Assembly (NCBI GenBank): GCA_963742345.1
Contig: CAVULO010000015.1
Span: 310,001-374,000, forward strand
DNA from: Pseudolabrys sp963742345
Lineage (GTDB): Bacteria; Pseudomonadota; Alphaproteobacteria; Rhizobiales; Xanthobacteraceae
Reading direction: 5' to 3'
Length of the DNA: 64,000 nt
Positions 1 through 8,741 of the stretch are shown here, piece by piece. The position numbers and the translations under genes are program-made. The notes below the pieces were generated by a model. That model did no database searches and was not told where the DNA came from. It saw only the letters and a list, made by a program, of their open reading frames with translations. Position 1 is the stretch's first letter. The number at the start of each line of letters is the position of its first letter.

Positions 1-1
1 C

Positions 2-682
2 CAGTTCAGCGGTACTCCGACACTAGGTACGGACGGCGCGGTAAATGGAACGGCCGATTTCAGCCTTAGCGGCAACCTCCTCACTGTCGTACTCACTGAT
101 CTCTTACAACCTACAAAGTGGTCAGCTGGTAATGAGATCAGCGGGGTATCATTCAGTTTGACCGGGGCCACCGGGTCCGGAGCGTTGGCAACAACGAATA
201 GCGGCAACATCAGCACGATTAACTCAGATAACACGTATACGACTGCTACGAGCGACAGCCTCACGAGATGGAAGGCGAACGAAACGGGCACTTCGATCTT
301 GTTGACTACTCTAAGTGGCGGAGCGCCAGATCGTTTGATCATCGGTCCGGATAGTGCGGGCGGGTTCGCACACACAGGCACGTACAACCACGCTAATTCG
401 GTTGAAACGCACAATCCAAGCGTCTTGGGATCGGCGACCTTCGCGATTACAATTCCTGGTACCTTCACCCTTACCAACCTCAGCAGCGTCGTCTTATTTT
501 TCGGCACTGGAGATGCACCTGATACTTCTTATGGCAACGGGACATGCATCACTACCTGCACCACTGGCGGCGGCGGCGACACAGCAACGCCACTTCCGGC
601 CGCGCTACCGCTCTTTGCCGGTGGACTTGGTGTGTTCGGTTTGCTCGCTCGGCGCAGAAAGCGGAAGAACGCTGCCGCCTGA
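2..682 (+). CDS. VPLPA/PEP-CTERM sorting-signal secreted protein, 5' end outside window
   Basis: The frame is open from base 2, so the gene enters from outside the window and its true start is not visible. The visible ~226 residues are rich in Ser, Thr, Gly and Asn, as in extracellular repeat-type proteins. The C-terminus has the sorting layout: a short PLPAALPLF motif, a hydrophobic Gly/Leu helix and a final RRRKRKN basic cluster. In known PEP-CTERM/VPLPA systems this tail is processed by an exosortase during export, usually linked to exopolysaccharide production. No exosortase lies in the window. A terminator hairpin follows within 30 bases. The role of the mature domain is not recognisable. 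Confidence 0.8.
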   Translation, partial: QFSGTPTLGTDGAVNGTADFSLSGNLLTVVLTDLLQPTKWSAGNEISGVSFSLTGATGSGALATTNSGNISTINSDNTYTTATSDSLTRWKANETGTSILLTTLSGGAPDRLIIGPDSAGGFAHTGTYNHANSVETHNPSVLGSATFAITIPGTFTLTNLSSVVLFFGTGDAPDTSYGNGTCITTCTTGGGGDTATPLPAALPLFAGGLGVFGLLARRRKRKNAAA

Positions 683-708
683 TCAAAACGCCTGATCGGA
701 TTTCGGAG

Positions 709-731
709 AGACCGCCGCGAGGCGGTCTTTC
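709..731 (+). terminator. Rho-independent terminator after the PEP-CTERM gene
   Basis: Stem AGACCGCC / GGCGGTCT around a GCGA loop, followed by TTTCCTTTT. It starts 27 bases after the stop codon. Nearly the same sequence recurs at 6977-6998. Confidence 0.85.
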
Positions 732-770
732 CTTTTGTACGTAAAGATCAATAAGTGAAATTTCGCCGAT

Positions 771-1013
771 CTATTCGGCGGCTATCGGCGTGTTTTCCAG
801 AAGCGACGTCTCATGAGGCTTGCCGTCTGCCGACGCATTCAGCCGTTGCAGATCGACGATGAGATCGTGAAAGCATTCAAGCGGAACGGAATACTTTCGT
901 TCGGCGCTGGAAAATTTCGTCCGCAACGAAATGACGACGCTGGTGCCATCCGGTGAGTAACCCTCGGCTCTCAACGCGACCACGCTCACCGGCAATGTTT
1001 CTTCTTGGCTCAT
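771..1013 (-). CDS. Hypothetical 80-residue protein
   Basis: Small soluble-looking protein with a mixed composition (MSQEETLPVSVVALRAEGYS at the N-terminus) and no recognisable motif, signal peptide or membrane segment. It is convergent with the PEP-CTERM gene and stops about 40 bases past that gene's terminator. The upstream region on its own strand holds a duplicated 14-base block (1015-1044) that abuts the start codon. Function unknown; judged real because frame and codon use look coding and no better frame overlaps it. Confidence 0.6.
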   Translation of the reverse strand: MSQEETLPVSVVALRAEGYSPDGTSVVISLRTKFSSAERKYSVPLECFHDLIVDLQRLNASADGKPHETSLLENTPIAAE

Positions 1014-1014
1014 A

Positions 1015-1044
1015 GGGCACTCAACTCACGGGGCACTCAACTCA
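1015..1044. repeat. Tandem 14-base direct repeat, period 16
   Basis: GGGCACTCAACTCA occurs at 1015-1028 and again at 1031-1044, directly in front of the start codon of the minus-strand gene ending at 771. The duplication therefore falls in that gene's untranslated leader. Confidence 0.85.
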
Positions 1045-1243
1045 GGACTGTCGCCACGTCTAACCCCAGTTTATCAAAAAAGGCCCACCATGGCCAACGC
1101 TGAAGGTCAGTAGCGGTTCCAAAGCTGCGTCAGGCCGTTAGCCCCCTATGTAATGAATGAAAGCTGACTTGCGAGGGCTCGTCCCCCTACACATCAGGTT
1201 ACCGTGATAGGATCGCCGCGTCCGCAAACCACAGGTTAATCCC

Positions 1244-1669
1244 ATGCCGCTCTCCGACACCATCAAGACCCTGATCCGCAATGCCTGGGACGACGGCTAT
1301 CCCTGCCTGCTCGCCACGCACGGGCCACAGGGGCCGAATATTACGCCCAAGGGCAGCATGATCGTGTTCGACGACGCGCACCTGGCATGGTGGGAGCGCT
1401 CCAAGCGCGCCGTGCTGGAGAACCTGTCGCACGACAAGCGCGTGTGCGTGATGTACGCCAATTTCAAAGCCCAGCGCGACGGCGTGCTGGAAAGTGGTTT
1501 CCTGCGCTTCTTCGGCAGCGTCGAACTGCACGAGAGCGGTGCCGTGCGTGAGGCTATTTTTGCCAAGCTGTTGCCGCGCGAGCAGACCCATGACGGGGCG
1601 GAGGCCGGCATCGGCGTGCTGATCAAGATCGATAAGGCAATCGATATCCGCGGCAAGCCGGTGATGTGA
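1244..1669 (+). CDS. Pyridoxamine 5'-phosphate oxidase-family (PPOX) protein
   Basis: 141 residues, the usual size for a stand-alone split-barrel flavin-binding protein. The pattern CLLATHGPQGPNITPKGSM, then LAWWERSKRAVLENL and RVCVMYAN, follows the PPOX fold: N-terminal strand, substrate/flavin-contacting loop, and the strand that packs the dimer. Such proteins bind FMN, F420 or heme; the substrate cannot be told from the sequence. The next gene, a methyltransferase, begins 4 bases after the stop, so the two are probably co-transcribed. Confidence 0.8.
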   Translation: MPLSDTIKTLIRNAWDDGYPCLLATHGPQGPNITPKGSMIVFDDAHLAWWERSKRAVLENLSHDKRVCVMYANFKAQRDGVLESGFLRFFGSVELHESGAVREAIFAKLLPREQTHDGAEAGIGVLIKIDKAIDIRGKPVM

Positions 1670-1673
1670 CAAC

Positions 1674-2465
1674 ATGAGCAAAGCTGAAATCCTTTTCACT
1701 GACGGGGAAGCGTATGAGCGGATGATGGGCCGCTGGAGCCGGCTTGCGGGCGAGGGGTTCCTCGACTGGCTCGATGTTCCGAACGGTCTTCGGTGGCTCG
1801 ACGTCGGCTGCGGCAATGGTGCTTTTACCGAGACGCTTATTGCTCGTTGTGCCCCTGCCGCAGTGACGGCAATTGATCCGTCCGAAGGTCAACTGGCCTA
1901 TGCGCGGACGCGGCCCGGAGTGAAAACGGCAGAATTTCGGGTGGGCGATGCGCAGGTATTGCCGTTTGATGACGACAGGTTCGATGCCGCTGTCATGGCC
2001 CTGGTGATCTCGTTTCTGCCCGACCCACCCAAGGCTGTCGCGGAAATGACGCGCGTGGTGCGGCCTGGCGGACGGGTAGCCAGCTACATGTGGGATTTTT
2101 CCGGTGGCGGAACCCCGGTCCATCCGATTTTCGCAGCAGCCAAATCAATGGGTATCGATCCACCCGTTCCACGCAGCGTGGCCTTTTCAAGTCGGGATGC
2201 CATGCACGCGTTATGGAAAGGCGCCGGGCTTGCCTCAATCGACACACACGTGATCCGTATCCCCATCGTCTACTCCGGCTTCGATGATTTCTGGGCATCG
2301 AACGCTGTGCCTGTGGGCACGCATGGCACGTTGATCCACCGCATGTCGCCGGGCGCGCGGGAGCAACTGCGCACACGTCTGCGCGAACAACTCCCGATCG
2401 CTGCGGACGGAAGCATTACCTACGAGTCATTCGCGAACGCGGTGAGAGGCCGGGTGCCGGGCTGA
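1674..2465 (+). CDS. Class I SAM-dependent methyltransferase (Methyltransf_11 type)
   Basis: 263 residues. Motif I, LRWLDVGCGNGAFTE, lies near residues 38-52 and binds S-adenosylmethionine; an acidic residue after the second strand (VTAIDPSEGQL) and a motif IV/post-motif region (DRFDAAVMALVISFLPDP, then VVRPGGRV) complete a Rossmann methyltransferase core. The C-terminal third probably shapes the acceptor pocket. No acceptor can be named. It follows the PPOX gene with a 4-base gap, suggesting one transcript. Confidence 0.85.
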   Translation: MSKAEILFTDGEAYERMMGRWSRLAGEGFLDWLDVPNGLRWLDVGCGNGAFTETLIARCAPAAVTAIDPSEGQLAYARTRPGVKTAEFRVGDAQVLPFDDDRFDAAVMALVISFLPDPPKAVAEMTRVVRPGGRVASYMWDFSGGGTPVHPIFAAAKSMGIDPPVPRSVAFSSRDAMHALWKGAGLASIDTHVIRIPIVYSGFDDFWASNAVPVGTHGTLIHRMSPGAREQLRTRLREQLPIAADGSITYESFANAVRGRVPG

Positions 2466-2514
2466 AGTTCTCGCTCGCCGCCCGATCCAAAACATATGAT
2501 CGATTTTTCTGTTT

Positions 2515-2754
2515 TCAGGAATGAGTTCGTTTGTGCAATAAACTTTTGAAGTCAAACAGGTCGTCTCGACTAGACTTTAATTTGCTGATCGCGGTCAGGA
2601 TCATTTCGGTCTCGGCGTGCCGGTTGCGTTTCGCATATTCAGCCAGAAACCGTCTGCCACGCGCGGTTTCCATGATGGCCGACAAAATGGTTTCGTAGTC
2701 ACCGTCGGTGACCTGGCAATTTGGATTGGCCAAATCGGCTCGGGTTAGAGCCAT
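2515..2754 (-). CDS. Small conserved hypothetical protein with an ETARGRRFLAEYAKRNRHAET motif
   Basis: 79 residues if started at the internal ATG (2752-2754), which has CGGGAG about seven bases upstream; the frame is open 11 codons further. The central stretch from TARGRRFLAEYAKRNRHAE resembles a short helical motif seen in several alphaproteobacterial proteins of unknown role. No signal peptide or membrane segment. Function unknown. Confidence 0.65.
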   Translation of the reverse strand: MALTRADLANPNCQVTDGDYETILSAIMETARGRRFLAEYAKRNRHAETEMILTAISKLKSSRDDLFDFKSLLHKRTHS

Positions 2755-2899
2755 TGTGGGCTCCCGGAGTTCGGAAAGTAAATTCAAGTCGTGAATGCTA
2801 TTTTAAGATCCCCAGACGCTGGAGGTAGCAAGGTAGCTTTCGGGGGAAGAGCCCCGAAACGCGAATACGTCCGTCATCAAACGTACGTGACAATCAGCG

Positions 2900-3106
2900 C
2901 TATGGCTCGTTATCCGGATTGACGATCTTCGGCGGGGGCGGCTCATAGGTCACATCGGTTTGAGCATTACGTCTGGCTTGTTCCGTCAGACGCAAAAAGG
3001 CCCATGCCAGGTTTTCAAACTCGGTTCGCTTCTCTGGATCAGTTTCGCATTCGGCTTTGGCCAGAAGCTCAGCCGCCCGAAATAGATAGTCATCCCCCGC
3101 GGCCAT
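2900..3106 (-). CDS. Small conserved hypothetical protein, helical
   Basis: 68 residues predicted as two helices: AAELLAKAECETDPEKR and FENLAWAFLRLTEQARRN, then a proline-rich tail (YEPPPPKIV). From memory, short proteins with this layout are common in Bradyrhizobium-like genomes; their job is not known. It stands alone, 113 bases from its minus-strand neighbour. Confidence 0.65.
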   Translation of the reverse strand: MAAGDDYLFRAAELLAKAECETDPEKRTEFENLAWAFLRLTEQARRNAQTDVTYEPPPPKIVNPDNEP

Positions 3107-3330
3107 GTAGGACCCTTATGTCTTTTTACGTAACCCACGTGTAATGCGGCATCTTTGATTTCGTTCCGGGAACAGTGAGGCCGGAAGGCGCATTCAGATT
3201 TGCGGGCAGTATTGCGAAATGAACCAAAATCGGTTCAAAAAGAAATATCCAGAGCGCCTCAGGAAAAAATCAGGAATATCTCCAAGCTTGCCGTCCGGCT
3301 TCGTGGTTATAGCTCCCACTCATTGAACCG

Positions 3331-4173
3331 ATGCAAATCCGCGCCATCCAGACCGGCCTCGTCCGAACAAAAACCGCGCAAATCGAAGGCCGCGGGCACG
3401 GATTGTCGCGCCAGCTCGCCATCTTTACCGACCGGAACTGGACCGAGTGGCTGCCGATTTATGCCTGGGTCATCGACCATCCGGAAGGTGTCATCGTGGT
3501 CGATACCGGGCAGGGGGCACATCTGCTTGAAACGGGCAAATCGCTGCATCCCTACATGCGATGGGAAGTCGCGTTTAAACTTGAGCGTGAGCAGGAAATA
3601 GGGCCGCAACTGCGCGGGCTTGGCATTGGGCCGCGCGACGTCAAAAAAGTCGTCCTGACCCATTTGCATGTTGACCATGATGGTGGCCTTAAACATTTCC
3701 CCAATAGCAAAATTTTCGTGGCGCGCGGCGAGCTCGAGGCCTCGAAAGGAATCATGGGGAGAGTGCGTGGCTATCTTCCCAATCGATGGCCTTCGTGGTT
3801 CGACCCGGTGCCGCTCGATTTCGCCACCCAACCATTCGGACCCTTCGCCTTGAGCAGGCGATTGACCGGAGCAGGCGATGTGCTTGCCATCGCAACGCCC
3901 GGTCATACCGCGGATCACATCTCGGTTGCGGTTCGCGATGGCGACACTTCTTTCTTTCTGGCGGGCGATGCGTCCTATAACGAGGAACTGATGCTCGCCG
4001 GCAAAGTGGACGGGGTCAGTGCTGACGAGCGCATTTCCATTGCAACGCTCGATAATATCAGGCGTCTGACCCAGGCAGGTCCGACGGTATATCTGCCGAC
4101 GCACGACCCCGATTCCGGCGCTCGCCTTGCAGGCCGCCGCCGGGCTGGAAAATGTGGAAACGGCAGGGGCTAA
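3331..4173 (+). CDS. MBL-fold metallo-hydrolase, N-acyl homoserine lactonase-like
   Basis: 280 residues. The zinc-ligand motif HLHVDHDGG (His111, His113, Asp115, His116) and later ligands in PGHTADH and LAGDASY mark a metallo-beta-lactamase-fold hydrolase. The N-terminal layout (WVIDHPEGVIVVDTG) and length fit the AHL lactonase/AttM-AiiA-like branch, which opens homoserine lactone rings and can quench quorum sensing. The exact substrate is inference. No luxI/luxR pair is in the window. Confidence 0.85.
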   Translation: MQIRAIQTGLVRTKTAQIEGRGHGLSRQLAIFTDRNWTEWLPIYAWVIDHPEGVIVVDTGQGAHLLETGKSLHPYMRWEVAFKLEREQEIGPQLRGLGIGPRDVKKVVLTHLHVDHDGGLKHFPNSKIFVARGELEASKGIMGRVRGYLPNRWPSWFDPVPLDFATQPFGPFALSRRLTGAGDVLAIATPGHTADHISVAVRDGDTSFFLAGDASYNEELMLAGKVDGVSADERISIATLDNIRRLTQAGPTVYLPTHDPDSGARLAGRRRAGKCGNGRG

Positions 4174-4290
4174 CGCCAATCGTCCACGCCAAGAGCTGAC
4201 CTTCCGACGTCGGCACGTGACTGACATTCCACGCACAGCCGCGAACGCCTGCTATTGGCACCTGGCCGGCACTCGCGTGGCACCAGCAAT

Positions 4291-4314
4291 GTCTGCTTTT
4301 GACCGGAAGCGGAC
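4291..4314. repeat. Hairpin, likely copy of a dispersed intergenic element
   Basis: GTCTGCTT and AAGCGGAC form an 8-base stem with one wobble pair around TTGACCGG. The sequence resembles a short element repeated in intergenic DNA of Bradyrhizobium and relatives, often mis-annotated as small ORFs starting MSAFDPKRT; here the chance reading frame gives MSAFDRKRT. Family identification is from memory. Confidence 0.5.
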
Positions 4315-4381
4315 CTGGGTTCACCCCATTTCCAGTGCTTGTTCGAGCCGCTACGATGCTTGTTCTGAGCCTCGAGGGGCA

Positions 4382-6940
4382 ATGAGACAGCGCGGCAAAG
4401 CAACGAAAACGCGATCCCGCAAGTTGTTGACGCTTAAGCGACGCAATGCGTCAAAGGTCCCGCGCCGGGCCAGCGAGAAAAAAAATGTTGCGCGTCTTAG
4501 CCGTGAGTTGAGCGAAGCGTTCGAGCAGCAGACCGCGACTGCCGATATTCTCAACATCATCAGCAACTCACCCACCGATACCCAGCCGGTATTCGACGCC
4601 ATCGTGCAGAGTGGCCTGAAGCTTTTTCCGGACGCTCTCATCAGCCTCGGGCTTAGGTACGGCGATATGATCAATGCTGCGGCCATCGCCGAGCGCGATC
4701 CCGAGCGCGCCGAAGCATGGCGACGCACGATTTCCCGTACCCCCTTCACGCGGGAGTACATGCACGGTGTGGCCATGCTCGATTGCAGAGTCGTGGACAT
4801 TCCCGACGCGAGGAATGCTCCGGCCGAATTGTCCGCCGGGGCCCGGAACTTCCTGACCAGCGGTTACCGGGCGATCACGATCACGCCCATGATGCGCCGC
4901 AATGAGGCGATCGGCCTGCTCAGCGTCGTGCGCCGTACGCCCGGACCGCTTTCGGATAAGCAGCTTTCGCTCTTGCGGACGTTCGCCGCACAGGCCGTCA
5001 TCGCCATCGAGAATACGCGGCTGTTTGGCGAACTGCGTGAATCTCTTGAGCAGCAGACGGCGATGTCGGAGGTGCTGAGCGCCATCTCGAGTTCGCCCGG
5101 CGAGCTTGAGCCGGTGTTCCACTCCATGCTGGAGAACGCGGTGCGAATTTGCAGCGCGAAATTTGGCCATCTTTGGCTACGCGAGGGAAATGCTCTCCGC
5201 ATCGGTGCGACGCATGGCGCGCCTCCGGCCTTTGTCGATTATCTGCGCGGCGAGCAGGTGTACCACCCCAAACCAAGGACAGGTCTCGGGGAGCTCATGA
5301 GGACCAGGAAGATCTTCCACCTGGTTGATGTAGCTGCGCTTCCAACGCACGGGGATAAGTTGCGCGAGGCCACGATCAACCTTGCCGGCGCGCGGACCTT
5401 GGTCGGGGTCCCGATGGTGAAGGACAATAATGTGGTCGGCGCGATTGTCATCTATCGCCAGGAGGTCCGGCCGTTCACCGATAAGCAGATCGCTCTGCTC
5501 GAGAACTTCGCCGCACAGGCCGTCATTGCAATCGAAAACACGCGGCTTCTCAGCGAGCTGCGAGAATCGTTGCAGCAGCAGACGGCGACCGCTGATGTGC
5601 TCAAGGTCATCAGCCGCTCGACATTCGACCTGGAAGTCGTGTTGAACACGCTGGCGGAGTCAGCCACCCGCCTTTGCGAGGCCGACGGCACAATATTCTG
5701 GCGACCCAACGAAGGACGCTATCAGCTTGCCGCCAGCTACGGCCTGTCGCCGGAATTTGAGAAGGACATGAGACAGTTATCGCTTAAGCCGAGCGGGCAC
5801 TCCGTCGTTGGCCGTGCGGTGCAGGCAAAAAAAACTCTTCACATCCCTGACATGAACGCCGATCCGGAATATGCCGCCTATGACCCAAAGCGGTTTGGCG
5901 GTTACCGGGCCATGCTTGGTGTCCCGCTCATGCGCGAAGGAGTCCAGATTGGCGTGATGATGGTGGGACGCCTGACGCCGAAAGCATTCACCGAGGCCCA
6001 GATCGCGCTGGTCACGACCTTTGCCGATCAGGCAGTAATCGCGATCGAGAACGTCCGGCTGTTCGACGAGGTGCAGGCGCGAACACGCGAATTGGCCGCC
6101 TCGCTGGAAAACCTGCGCACCACGCAAGACCGTCTTGTGCAGACACAGAAGCTCGCCTCGCTCGGTCAGCTCACCGCCGGTATCGCGCACGAGATCAAGA
6201 ACCCGCTCAATTTCGTCAATAATTTCTCGGCGGTCTCGGTCGAGCTTGATCGATGAGTTGCAGGAGGCCCTACCGGGGCCAACCGTCGACACCAAGCTAC
6301 GTGCCGAGATTGCGAGATTGCGGATACACTGCAGGGCAATCTCGACAAGGTCGTCCAGCACGGGAAGCGTGCCGATGCCATCGTCAAGAACATGCTGCTG
6401 CACTCGCGGGAGGGCTCGGGAGAGCACCGGCTCGTCAATATCAATACCCTTGTCGAGGAGGGCCTCAATCTCGCCTACCACGGCGGGCGCGCCGAAAAGC
6501 AGGGCTTCAATATCAAGTTGGAGAGGTCGCTCGATCCGGCCGCCGGCGAGGCAGACATTTTTCCGCAAGACATCACACGGGTCTTGCTCAATTTGATTTC
6601 CAATGGCTTCTACGCAGCAACCAGGCGCCGTGGGGAGCCCAATGGTGACGATCACGAGCCGACCTTGACCGCAACGACGAAAAACCGCGGCGATCGTGTG
6701 GAGATATGCATCCGCGACAACGGCACGGGCATTCCACCTGAAGTGAAAGAAAAGATGTTCAATCCCTTTTTCACAACCAAGCCCGCCGGAGAAGGCACTG
6801 GCCTTGGCCTTTCCATTTGTCACGACATCGTCGTCAAACAGCATGCGGGCTCAATCGAGGTCGATACGGAGCCGGGCGAGTTCACCGAGATCAGGGTGAT
6901 TTTGCCGCGCGCGGCTGCCTTGCTTCCTGAACGCTCGTAA
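4382..6940 (+). pseudogene. Three-GAF sensor histidine kinase, broken by two compensating indels
   Basis: Started at ATG 4382 (MRQRGKATKTRS), the corrected protein is about 852 residues: a basic N-terminus, a coiled segment (LSREL..EQQTATADIL), three GAF domains (roughly 60-210, 240-390, 420-570) each ending in AQAVIAIEN(T/V)RL, a HisKA helix with phospho-acceptor in HEIKNPLNF (His603), and an HATPase with DNGTGIP and GTGLGLSI. The frame breaks at an extra G near 6248, creating TGA at 6254, and returns to the original frame after a missing base near 6315. Between them the expected IDELQEALPGP sequence is readable in another frame. The open pieces end at 6256 and restart near 6392. No TM segment, so it should be cytosolic. 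Confidence 0.85.
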
Positions 6941-6976
6941 CAGACGACAAGCGCGCAGCGTGGCCCGACTTCGGAG

Positions 6977-6998
6977 AGGCCGCCGCGAGGCGGCCTTT
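6977..6998 (+). terminator. Rho-independent terminator after the GAF kinase
   Basis: Stem AGGCCGCC / GGCGGCCT with GCGA loop, then TTTCTGTTT, 36 bases past the kinase stop. Sequence around it (TTCGGAGAG... ) matches the terminator at 709-731. Confidence 0.85.
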
Positions 6999-7121
6999 CT
7001 GTTTGCGGAGGTCACTTCGCGTAAATTGTTCGCGCACGTACGAATAGCAGCCGTCTACAGGCTTGACCACCCAATAACCGCGTGAAAGCTTGCGGCCGGT
7101 TGGTAATGGCGGCGAGGTGGC

Positions 7122-8057
7122 GTGCACGTGGTTTCCCTGCTTGAGAAAGAAACCGGATTACTTTTTGGCTCGTTGTGGCCCGAACTGACCGATGAGCAAT
7201 ACCGGTCTTCGGTCGCGCTGTTTACCAAACGCGCCGATGCAAATGCGTTCGATCTTCGCTGGCTGAACGGAAAGCGCTGTCTTGACGGCGGTTGCGGCAG
7301 CGGCCGCTATTCGGTTGCGATGGCAATGCACGGCGCAAGCGAGGTGGTCGCCGTCGATGTGTCCGGGGACGGTCTTGCCGACGCCAAACGGCGCGCGGCT
7401 GCGTTCCCGCAGATCAAGTTTCACCAAGCCTCCGTGCTGGCGCTCCCGTTCCCCGACGCCAGTTTCGACTTTGTCTGGTCGGCCGGCGTGATCCATCATA
7501 CGGCCGATTTTGACAAAGCCCTGAGCGAGCTCACGCGTGTCCTGCGGCCGGGTGGCAAGTTGTTTCTTCTGGTGTACGGCGCCGGCGGCTTACGCTGGAA
7601 GGCGATCAAGGCAGTCCGTCCGATTGCTGCCGACCTCGGCCGCGATTACATCGATCGTGCCATTCGCACTGCCGGTCTACCGGCCAACAATCGAAAACAT
7701 TTCATGGATGATCTGTTCGTCCCCGTTCAGATATTGACGCGGTGGGACACGCTATCCGAAAAACTCATCGGCAATGGATTTACAAATATCGATCGCTGGA
7801 CAGGGGAGACCTTCGACCATGAAGCAACGCCCGAAGCCCAGCTGGAGGATATCGAGAAGCTCCTGAAGATCACGCAGGCTGCGGTTGCGATGGCAACCAA
7901 TGAGGTGGACCAGCGCCTGTCGCAACTGGCGGCGGACACCGCCCGGCTCTATGTGAACGCGTGCAAGACGATCATGAGTAGCGGATCGTCGCCGGACGTC
8001 GTTCGCAAGCTGGTGATCGGCGAGGGCAACCACCGGGTCCTGGCTGAGAAACAATGA
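7122..8057 (+). CDS. Class I SAM-dependent methyltransferase
   Basis: 311 residues from a GTG start with GGCGAGG just upstream. Motif I is CLDGGCGSGRYSVAMAMHGA; the next strand has VVAVDVSGDGL; motif IV region is FDFVWSAGVIHHTADF followed by VLRPGGKLFLLVYG. This is the Methyltransf_11/25 core, with an extra ~120-residue helical C-terminus. The acceptor is unknown; the layout recalls small-molecule or sugar methylation enzymes more than RNA enzymes. It stands alone on its strand ahead of the VKOR pair (174-base gap). Confidence 0.85.
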   Translation: MHVVSLLEKETGLLFGSLWPELTDEQYRSSVALFTKRADANAFDLRWLNGKRCLDGGCGSGRYSVAMAMHGASEVVAVDVSGDGLADAKRRAAAFPQIKFHQASVLALPFPDASFDFVWSAGVIHHTADFDKALSELTRVLRPGGKLFLLVYGAGGLRWKAIKAVRPIAADLGRDYIDRAIRTAGLPANNRKHFMDDLFVPVQILTRWDTLSEKLIGNGFTNIDRWTGETFDHEATPEAQLEDIEKLLKITQAAVAMATNEVDQRLSQLAADTARLYVNACKTIMSSGSSPDVVRKLVIGEGNHRVLAEKQ

Positions 8058-8231
8058 CGGTTTGCCTGACGCCTGAAAATTCGCCCATTCTACGAGCGTG
8101 AATTGACGGGGGGCGGCTGCACCCGGCTTTGACGCACGTCAAAGCATTCCCGATGAAAGCACAGCAGGATGCGGTGTTTGGGCCGCTGCTGATGATCGTC
8201 GAATAGCCCTTTGCATAGGCGATTTCGGGCA

Positions 8232-8741
8232 ATGACAGACACGCCGGCGAAAGTAACTGGAGTATCCGGGATCGGCAGAGTCACCCTGCCGGCGTACGCC
8301 ATGCTTGCGCTCACGCTCATCGGCATAGCTGACGCCGCCTATGTTGCCCATGGCAACTACAGCGGCGCGCCGCTGTGGTGCCCCATCTTTGATGGATGCA
8401 ACACCGTCATCAACAGCCCCTATGCGCGTGTCTTTGGGACGCCGATGTCCTACTTCGGCTTTATCTATTATGTGTTCATGTTTGGATTGGCAGCGCGTCT
8501 TGCTTTCGATCCGTTCTCGCGCGGCTTGCGCTTGCGGGCAATTCTTTATGCCGCTTTGGGCGCCGTTTCGTCGGTGTACTTTATATACCTTCAGCTTGGC
8601 ATTATCAGCGCGGTGTGCAGTTACTGCCTTGTCTCCGCCGCCACGTCATTCCTCCTTCTTCTCGCCGCGCTCTGGCACTTTCAGGCGACCCGCAATCGGC
8701 AATGGACACGGCGGGCGAGATCAAATGAAAAAACAATTTAA
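8232..8741 (+). CDS. Vitamin K epoxide reductase (VKOR)-family membrane protein, copy 1
   Basis: 169 residues from ATG 8232. Four to five hydrophobic segments, an outward loop cysteine pair (Cys50, Cys56 in WCPIFDGC) and the active-site CXXC (Cys129-Cys132, CSYC) in the last helices. VKOR proteins pass electrons between quinone and thiol oxidoreductases in disulfide formation. No DsbA or thioredoxin partner is in the window. Its last 17 bases overlap the start of a paralogue with the same layout, so the two are translationally coupled. Confidence 0.8.
   Translation: MTDTPAKVTGVSGIGRVTLPAYAMLALTLIGIADAAYVAHGNYSGAPLWCPIFDGCNTVINSPYARVFGTPMSYFGFIYYVFMFGLAARLAFDPFSRGLRLRAILYAALGAVSSVYFIYLQLGIISAVCSYCLVSAATSFLLLLAALWHFQATRNRQWTRRARSNEKTI

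Noticed and set aside
1199..1816. 205-codon minus-strand open frame
   Set aside because: Antisense to the PPOX and methyltransferase genes, whose translations carry clear family motifs; this one has none.
3307..4236. 309-codon minus-strand open frame
   Set aside because: Lies antisense to the MBL hydrolase with its intact zinc motif; composition is that of a shadow frame.
4127..4381. Upstream extension of the GAF kinase frame
   Set aside because: Overlaps the MBL hydrolase end, crosses a repeat-like hairpin, and lacks conserved sequence; ATG 4382 fits the kinase family better.
5777..6844. 355-codon minus-strand open frame
   Set aside because: Antisense to the GAF and kinase domains, which are clearly coding on the plus strand.
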